Below, one piece after another: positions 59,701 to 64,000 of a stretch of DNA of 64,000 bases (positions are counted from its first letter, which is position 1; the number at the start of each line of letters is the position of its first letter). Under the pieces are notes generated by a model. It ran no database searches, was not told the DNA's origin, and saw only the letters and a program-made list of their open reading frames with translations. The stretch spans positions 62,001 to 126,000 of the forward strand of contig NZ_JANTYS010000001.1 in assembly GCF_024808255.1 (NCBI RefSeq). The letters are read 5' to 3'. The DNA is from Mucilaginibacter dorajii. Lineage in GTDB: Bacteria; Bacteroidota; Bacteroidia; Sphingobacteriales; Sphingobacteriaceae. Position numbers and translations under genes: made by a program.

Positions 59701-59871
59701 CACTTTACCCGTTATAACCTTACTGGCCTCTGAGTTGATTACACCAGAATTTGTATGCTGCAAATGAGTAAGGCCATTAGCCGCAAACGCGCAGTTTATA
59801 ATAGTAGCACTTATAAATACTATTATAACCGTCATTCTCATGAAAGTGCTTAGTAAATATCTTTTTTTCAT
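56704..59871 (-). CDS. SusC/RagA-type TonB-dependent transporter
   Basis: A 1055-residue outer membrane transporter, most likely for xylo- or arabinoxylo-oligosaccharides judging by its neighbours. After a signal sequence (IINCAFAANG) come a carboxypeptidase-like domain (ITGKVTDENGTGLPGVTVTL, about 52-130), a plug (VVGYGTQKRANVTGAVSSV, IQIRGVSSIGYGGDPLYIID), the barrel, and the final strand FQVGLQATF. There is no STN domain, which agrees with control by the HTCS rather than by FecR. The plus-strand gap 59872-60639 behind its start holds its promoter region but no gene. Confidence 0.92.
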   Translation of the reverse strand: MKKRYLLSTFMRMTVIIVFISATIINCAFAANGLTHLQHTNSGVINSEASKVITGKVTDENGTGLPGVTVTLKGTTTAVGTDVSGAFRIEVPNDQSVLVFTFIGYASKEVSVSGKSVINVSLSSDSKSLNEVVVVGYGTQKRANVTGAVSSVSGKTLSALPVGGVDQALQGRVAGLTVTNNGSPGTAPIVQIRGVSSIGYGGDPLYIIDGFPGSIGSLDPRDIQSVDVLKDASAAAIYGSRATNGVIIITTKKGSGGKVVLSFDSYAGFQEATKRYDLLNTNQYVQYERALNGAAGIGIPPRLQPANFNQPIYAGSSQTFAQTNTDWQSAYFKKGPVQQHAVSLSGGNENSRIFTSASYFDQDGITVGTSFSRKSYRINSDHNLNKFITIGETFNVSSTRQRFGIPPGNRTPITNVIRMQPYIPVYNPNNQGGYFGPQSSFDGADPVNPIEQALINENRNYGVGIRGNAYLTVKFTPWLKFNSTYGLDYGTNRQEQYTPIYNDGGTSSAPIASITENTGSGTTTLYTQQLTFDHTFASKHHVSALAVYEVQTNRSDSQNSFGNQNNNTIRTLNNATNTTTNYTYGTNVLQSLVARVGYDFEGKYLISGSIRRDGLSVWAPGHKYQNFPAASIGWKVDQESFMRDLKSVSELKIRAGYGVTGINGTVLGNYPYVSNVSAGGTTYPFDNLATGNNSGNGSFYSSLSNYFLHWEITKSTNIGFDLGLFQNAFTLSAEVYKRKTENLILTVPSPPSFGVGAPLANVGAMQNTGIELTAGYHKTNGDFKYDVSAVFGLTRNKVTSLTGAANGTITAGGDADFGGGGPITNTSLGQPIQYFYGYVVEGIFQNATDVSSHATQTGAAPGDLKFKDINHDGVIDANDRVNLGSYLPKFTYSLNYSASYKNFDVALFFQGVYGNKIFNAERIIAEGMSRLFNSDVNVLNAWTPSNTNTNIPRAISGDPNSNVRPSTRWVESGSYLRLKNLQLGYNLPMPWLKTSTNNLVSKVRIYLSSTNLFTITKYTGLDPEVGSKNGTLTNGIDYGQYPSARVFQVGLQATF

Positions 59872-60639
59872 ATTTTGGTTTATTAATTGAAAACATTGGT
59901 TGGGAAATTGCTAAGATTTACCACTTATTTGCGAATCAGGCTTCCGTATTACATAGTCGTTAGGGGATGAATGAATTAAACTCATTCATAATTATTGACT
60001 ATACCGTATAAGGAATACTTGATTTACTAAAAGGCGGTTTACTTAAATTGGCCGCTTAGCCGGTAACCTCTATCAGGATTGAATTTATTAGTTATTGAAT
60101 CCATAATATTGATACCGGTGTAGTTTACCGCGGGGCACAAACTGTGACCGGCAAAACAAGGTCTTAGGGTTTATTCTCTCATAAATATAGCTTATAAAAG
60201 GTTTGCAATCGATTGTAGAGCCAGACCGGTTTGTGCTTTTCCTGAATACAACTAACTGTAGTATACAGGTCGATCAAGTTTTAAAAACTTAAATCGCATT
60301 TTTGATAAAACTCGCCGGTTGGCCTTATTGGTTTATAATGCAACAGCTATTTGATGATAATTATAGCAGCTTTGCAACGGTAAAATTACTTTTGAAGCAG
60401 ATTCATGTAACCAATTTTTTACCATAAAAACACAACATTTGTCAATTTATGCCACATTCTGAATCAATCACCCTCGCTGCAAGCTTTAAGACGTGGTTCA
60501 TCTTTTGAATTAACCTTATTTTTTTGACGGTAAAAAAATGGCCGATTTAAAGACAATAAAAGTTTTTACTATAAATATTTGTTATAATATTACGGTAATG
60601 TTTACCATCGAAATGTTTCAATATTGTTGTGGCACGTTT

Positions 60640-61127
60640 TTATTTAATGTCAATTTTGCCATCAGGTGAAAGTCTCCATTTGAAATAAGCATTTAGTACC
60701 TTTAGTGATGCATTGCTTGGAACAGTACCGGTATGCGCGGTTTGTGAAAAGTACATCACAACGGGGGCAGCAGCGCTAAAATGCCAGTACCATACCGGTT
60801 CATTCTATCCCAGTTCATTTCTGAAGATATTTGTGTAATATCAGGCACCGCGTGGCTTTTTATCGTCCAGTTTACCAGATCTTTTGAATGAAGGATGATT
60901 ATTCCAGGAGAATATTGAAAAGTAGATGATATGGCGTAATAATCGTCTCCTACACGGATACAATCAAGATCGCTGTAGTCTGCAGGCAATATAGGGTTCC
61001 GATAAGTACCATTGTTCTGATCTCCCCAGGTAGCCCAGGTGTTCCATTTTGGATTTTGATTATCCTGCCCTCTTACCGATTTAAGCGTAGCGATCAGGAT
61101 GATTACAATAAGAAATTGCTTATACAT
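60640..61127 (-). pseudogene. Truncated GH43 gene joined out of frame to a foreign tail
   Basis: The first 112 or so residues are a normal secreted GH43 start (signal to VRGQD; YRNPILPADYSDLDCIRVGD with the Asp base; STFQYSPGIIILHSKDLVNW; NWDRMNRYG). After RYGTG the frame runs into a stop at codon 124. In another frame the following DNA reads on as AAPVVMYFSQTAHTGTVPSN and then AYFKWRLSPDGKIDIK to a TAA at 60640. So a large internal deletion or recombination has fused a GH43 head to the tail of itself or another gene, with loss of frame. The remaining head lacks two catalytic acids and should be inactive. Confidence 0.75.
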
Positions 61128-61194
61128 AAATTAAGATACTTTGATGAATCAAATTCCGGTTTATCATAAGCAACCCCAACCAATTAGCTCTTCA

Positions 61195-62187
61195 TTAATA
61201 AATTTCTATTTTATCATTAATTATATGAACCGGGAGCCATAAATAAGTTGATTTCTCAAGGTCGGTTTTATTCCATCTGTCACCCATAAAAATAAATGAC
61301 CCTGGTTTGTTTGCTACAGGCAGTACAAACCCGCCCTGTGAAAAAAAAGACACTTCGGCATTTACTCCTTTACATGGATTTTCACGTTCTAACCATGGCC
61401 CCATTACATGATCGGCAACTGCATAAGAAGCCGCATTAGGCGACCAACCCGAACAGCCGGAAGTAATTAAAAAGTATTTGCCCTGGTTTTTAAAAATAGC
61501 CGGACTTTCTCTCCCTTCATTTACCAATATTCGGGTATAAGCTTTTGTTGGCGTCAAATAATCACTGCTTAGCAAACAAATGTGCATAGTGTTATTATTC
61601 TCGGACGAATAAATAAGATAAGCCTTTCCGTCATCGTCTTTAAACAAAGTCATATCTCTTAACATTTGATTGTTAGGCTTCACACTGCCCAGGTATTTAT
61701 AAGGCCCGAAAGGTTTATCGCTTATAGCAACACCTCCCCGTGAATAACTATAGTCATTCTTGTCTATATGCATCCACATAATGAACTTTTTTGTATGCTC
61801 ATTATAAATCACCTTGGGCCTTTCAATAACCCTGCTGGTATCCAGGTCGTAATCGGGATTGTTTGTAGTAGGCTTTAAAACCACACCCCTGTTTTTCCAA
61901 TGTTTAAGATCTGTAGAAGAATAGCATGAAACCCCTCCGGCCGGAACCCGGAAGTCTTCCCAATTCTGCTTCGGTACAAGCCAGGTTTTACCTTGCTTCA
62001 CTTCACCAAAAAGATAATAAACACCCTTGTGATATAATACGCCTGCCCCATGAGCATTAACTGGCTTTCCGTCCGTATCTATCAATTCATCGTCAGTAAA
62101 ACGCGTGTCATTTTCAGCATGTATGCTATTTGAAAACCAAAAACTGTTATAGGTTATCAACAACGCAATAAGTAGGGTGTGTTTCAT
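61195..62187 (-). CDS. GH43 family exo-beta-1,3-galactanase-like enzyme
   Basis: A 330-residue exported single-domain GH43-clan protein. Motifs are LIDTDGKPVNAHGAGVLYHK, GVYYLFGEVKQG, DTSRVIERPKVIYNEHTKKF, RDMTLFKDDDGKAYLIYSSE and NEGRESPAIFKNQGKYFLIT, with Glu. The NAHGAG opening is typical of the galactanase/galactosidase branch of GH43 (subfamilies 24 and 34) rather than of xylosidases, so an arabinogalactan or galactose side chain may be the target. A signal peptide ends near SIHAEN. The specificity call is tentative; the family call is firm. Confidence 0.78.
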   Translation of the reverse strand: MKHTLLIALLITYNSFWFSNSIHAENDTRFTDDELIDTDGKPVNAHGAGVLYHKGVYYLFGEVKQGKTWLVPKQNWEDFRVPAGGVSCYSSTDLKHWKNRGVVLKPTTNNPDYDLDTSRVIERPKVIYNEHTKKFIMWMHIDKNDYSYSRGGVAISDKPFGPYKYLGSVKPNNQMLRDMTLFKDDDGKAYLIYSSENNNTMHICLLSSDYLTPTKAYTRILVNEGRESPAIFKNQGKYFLITSGCSGWSPNAASYAVADHVMGPWLERENPCKGVNAEVSFFSQGGFVLPVANKPGSFIFMGDRWNKTDLEKSTYLWLPVHIINDKIEIY

Positions 62188-62352
62188 TTATTATTAATTT
62201 ATAAGATGTTTTTGTTATTTTAATAAATTATAAACTAAATGATTATCAATATATTAAGTATTTTCTTAAATGAAAATCACCAAGGGACTCCTAAATTTCA
62301 GTGTGCCTGCTGAAGAGGTACGGCTTATTTTAATTCGAAATACCCGTGACCG

Positions 62353-63786
62353 CTATCTGCCTTTTGTTTTTAACACCAGGGTGGTTACCAGTGAATCTAA
62401 TTGTACTGTAGCCAGATCAATTGTGATGCCCGCCATATCCTGATGAAATTTAACTTTTTTACCGTTTAGTACCTTACATGCTGTAACAGTCTGCCTGGTT
62501 GGCGGTAATTTGACAACCGCAGCCCCAGCCGGAATTTTCAGCAGGTGGATGTATATATTATTACCCCGGTAGGTAGCTCCATAAAAATCATCAACAGGTT
62601 GAAAAGGACCAGGACGCGTTTGATATATACCTTCGCCATTTTTCGCTAACCAGTTCCCTACTTCTTTCAGGCGCTCCACATGAGTAGGGGGGATGACACC
62701 ATCCGGGTCTGGTCCTACGTTTAATAACATATTTCCCCCGCGGTCAACTGTATTGACGAGCATATTTATAATCTGTTTCAAGGGCATCAAGTTCTGAGCC
62801 CTATTATATCCCCAGCTTGTTGCATTAAGGTTCAGGCATTTTTCCCAGGGGAAAGGAATAATGGGCCCCTTAACATCAGCACCACCTTCGTCGGTCTGGA
62901 AATCTCCAACCATTCCCGACCTTGGGTTAATCACAACATCCGGGTTATAGCTACGTACCATCGCGTTAAGTTTTAACGGTTCCCAAAACCAAGCCGCGTC
63001 GGCATCACTACCCTTATGGGCTAACCAGCCGCCATCGTACCACAAAATATCTATTTTACCATAATTTTTCATTAGTTCTTCTACCTGCCCATAAGTTTGT
63101 TTTTTGAGCAGCGCGGCATTATCAGGAAGTCCCTTGGGGTCGAAATAACCCGGGAAGCGCCAATCCAGCGGAGAGTAATAAATGCCTACAGAGAGACCTG
63201 CCTTACGGCATGCATCGGTGTACTCTTTTACAAAATCGCGATGAGCTGCAGTTTCCCAGCTATCAAAATGCCTATAACTTGAGGGGCTGTTCCAAAGGGC
63301 AAAACCATCATGGTGCCTGGCAACCATTACCATATATTTCATACCGGCTTCTTTCGCTACCCTGGCCCATTCTGCAGCACTGAAATGCTTCGGATTAAAC
63401 TGATCAGCGAGTTTGGCATATTCCTCTGCAGGTATTTTTTGATTAAACATGGTCCATTCGCCCGAAGCCGGGATAGCATATAACCCCCAATGGATGAACA
63501 TTCCAAATTTCTGATCTTCCCAGTCTTGCATCTTTTCGGGCGGAAGATTGGAACCCGGACCCGATACACCTTGCCCTGCACCTTTTAATGCAGGGTAGAT
63601 TGATCCTTTCTCCATTGATTTTTTTTCCGCATCGCCCATTTGCTGGCTCTTTGCGGCAAATGAATAACTCATGAGAACTAATACAAGCCCGGCTGCCGTA
63701 CTATTTATTTTTTGTTTGAACATAAGTTTGGGTTTCATTGCCGGAACTGAAGCTGCCAGATGCTTTAAAAGTTGTCTGCGTTTCAT
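62353..63786 (-). CDS. GH29 alpha-L-fucosidase
   Basis: A 477-residue family 29 enzyme that removes alpha-L-fucose from glycan side chains. Conserved segments are QKFGMFIHWGLYAIPASGEW, AKEAGMKYMVMVARHHDGFALW, SPLDWRFPGYFDP, KIDILWYDGGW with the nucleophile Asp251, and GGNMLLNVGPDPDGVIP. Residues 1-47 contain an MKRRQLLKHL start and a hydrophobic stretch LVLVLMSYSFAAKS. Met22 is an alternative start that leaves a standard signal peptide. Only 8 nt separate it from the stop of the upstream gene, so they are co-transcribed. Confidence 0.92.
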   Translation of the reverse strand: MKRRQLLKHLAASVPAMKPKLMFKQKINSTAAGLVLVLMSYSFAAKSQQMGDAEKKSMEKGSIYPALKGAGQGVSGPGSNLPPEKMQDWEDQKFGMFIHWGLYAIPASGEWTMFNQKIPAEEYAKLADQFNPKHFSAAEWARVAKEAGMKYMVMVARHHDGFALWNSPSSYRHFDSWETAAHRDFVKEYTDACRKAGLSVGIYYSPLDWRFPGYFDPKGLPDNAALLKKQTYGQVEELMKNYGKIDILWYDGGWLAHKGSDADAAWFWEPLKLNAMVRSYNPDVVINPRSGMVGDFQTDEGGADVKGPIIPFPWEKCLNLNATSWGYNRAQNLMPLKQIINMLVNTVDRGGNMLLNVGPDPDGVIPPTHVERLKEVGNWLAKNGEGIYQTRPGPFQPVDDFYGATYRGNNIYIHLLKIPAGAAVVKLPPTRQTVTACKVLNGKKVKFHQDMAGITIDLATVQLDSLVTTLVLKTKGR

Positions 63787-63794
63787 AATATTTT

Positions 63795-64000
63795 TTATTT
63801 AAGTGTGCTTGAGCCCTTCTCGCTAATTACTCCAGCGAAACCACCTCTGGGCAGGCATTGGATTTGCAGCGTATTTGATTTTTTGATACTTCTGGTTTCG
63901 CTTGTGATAGCTTTTGTATCTATTCCGTCTTTGAATATTTGGAAAGAATAGCCTGAATTTCCTAAAAAGTTAAACGTAAGATTGAGTGTTTGCTCGGTAT
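63795..64000 (-). CDS. C-terminal end of a GH97-like glycosidase (partial)
   Basis: Only the last 68 codons lie inside the window; the gene continues past the right edge. They read TEQTLNLTFNFLGNSGYSFQ, IFKDGIDTKAI, then LQIQCLPRGGFAGVISEKG and a stop. The SFL-like strand, the I(Y/F)xDG turn and the PxGGFA motif are characteristic of the C-terminal beta-sandwich of family 97 alpha-glucosidases/alpha-galactosidases. The catalytic part cannot be seen, so retaining or inverting type and substrate are unknown. Confidence 0.65.
   Translation of the reverse strand, partial: TEQTLNLTFNFLGNSGYSFQIFKDGIDTKAITSETRSIKKSNTLQIQCLPRGGFAGVISEKGSSTLK

Overview
The window looks like chromosomal DNA of an aerobic, polysaccharide-degrading Bacteroidota bacterium, most likely a Mucilaginibacter/Pedobacter-type member of the Sphingobacteriaceae. 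The reasons are three SusC/SusD pairs, a hybrid two-component system, FecI/FecR-type regulation, promoters of the form TTTG-N19-TAnnTTTG, no conspicuous Shine-Dalgarno sequences, and the palindromic intergenic repeats common in these genomes. The genus is inferred from gene style only.

Left end (1-13.9 kb), sulfur region. A SAM-I riboswitch reads leftwards out of the window. Back to back with it, across an 11-bp inverted repeat, a near-consensus promoter drives a 25-residue peptide ending in a cysteine run. A tRNA-Cys(GCA) follows. A second promoter then drives a 30-residue peptide ending CCYCCCC, and behind it lies a 9-gene run: SusC, SusD, a DUF1254/DUF1214 protein, two tiny membrane proteins, a fatty-acid-hydroxylase-type membrane enzyme, two exported Cys-type sulfatases and a lipoprotein formylglycine-generating enzyme. 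I read this as an organosulfate scavenging operon sensed through cysteine supply by a polycysteine leader peptide. It is the best candidate here for an undescribed system.

13.9-22.6 kb. A 22-bp terminator closes the sulfur operon. An integrase remnant follows, then an ECF sigma factor, a repeat island, a FecR anti-sigma factor, an STN-domain SusC and its SusD, which is the usual trans-envelope signalling arrangement.

22.6-29.0 kb. Five genes overlap or lie within 10 nt of each other: a GH127 beta-L-arabinofuranosidase, an SGNH/TPR membrane protein, an SxtJ-like protein, a DUF5989 (SxtK-like) protein and an SxtI/NodU-type O-carbamoyltransferase. A decayed MFS transporter tail follows.

29.7-64 kb, xylan/arabinoxylan locus. 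On the plus strand are a secreted non-catalytic-looking protein, four GH43 enzymes, a GH8 oligoxylanase, a tandem CE1-type esterase, a CE6/SASA acetylesterase, a GH10 xylanase and an FG-GAP/ASPIC lipoprotein. A 1380-residue hybrid two-component regulator sits on the minus strand among them. From 51.5 kb to the end everything is on the minus strand: in transcription order a partial GH97-like gene cut by the window edge, GH29, a GH43 exo-galactanase-like enzyme, a truncated GH43 pseudogene, SusC, SusD and a large FG-GAP lipoprotein. Together these would bind, deacylate, cut and import decorated xylan. Two miniature inverted-repeat elements and one candidate small RNA lie in the gaps.
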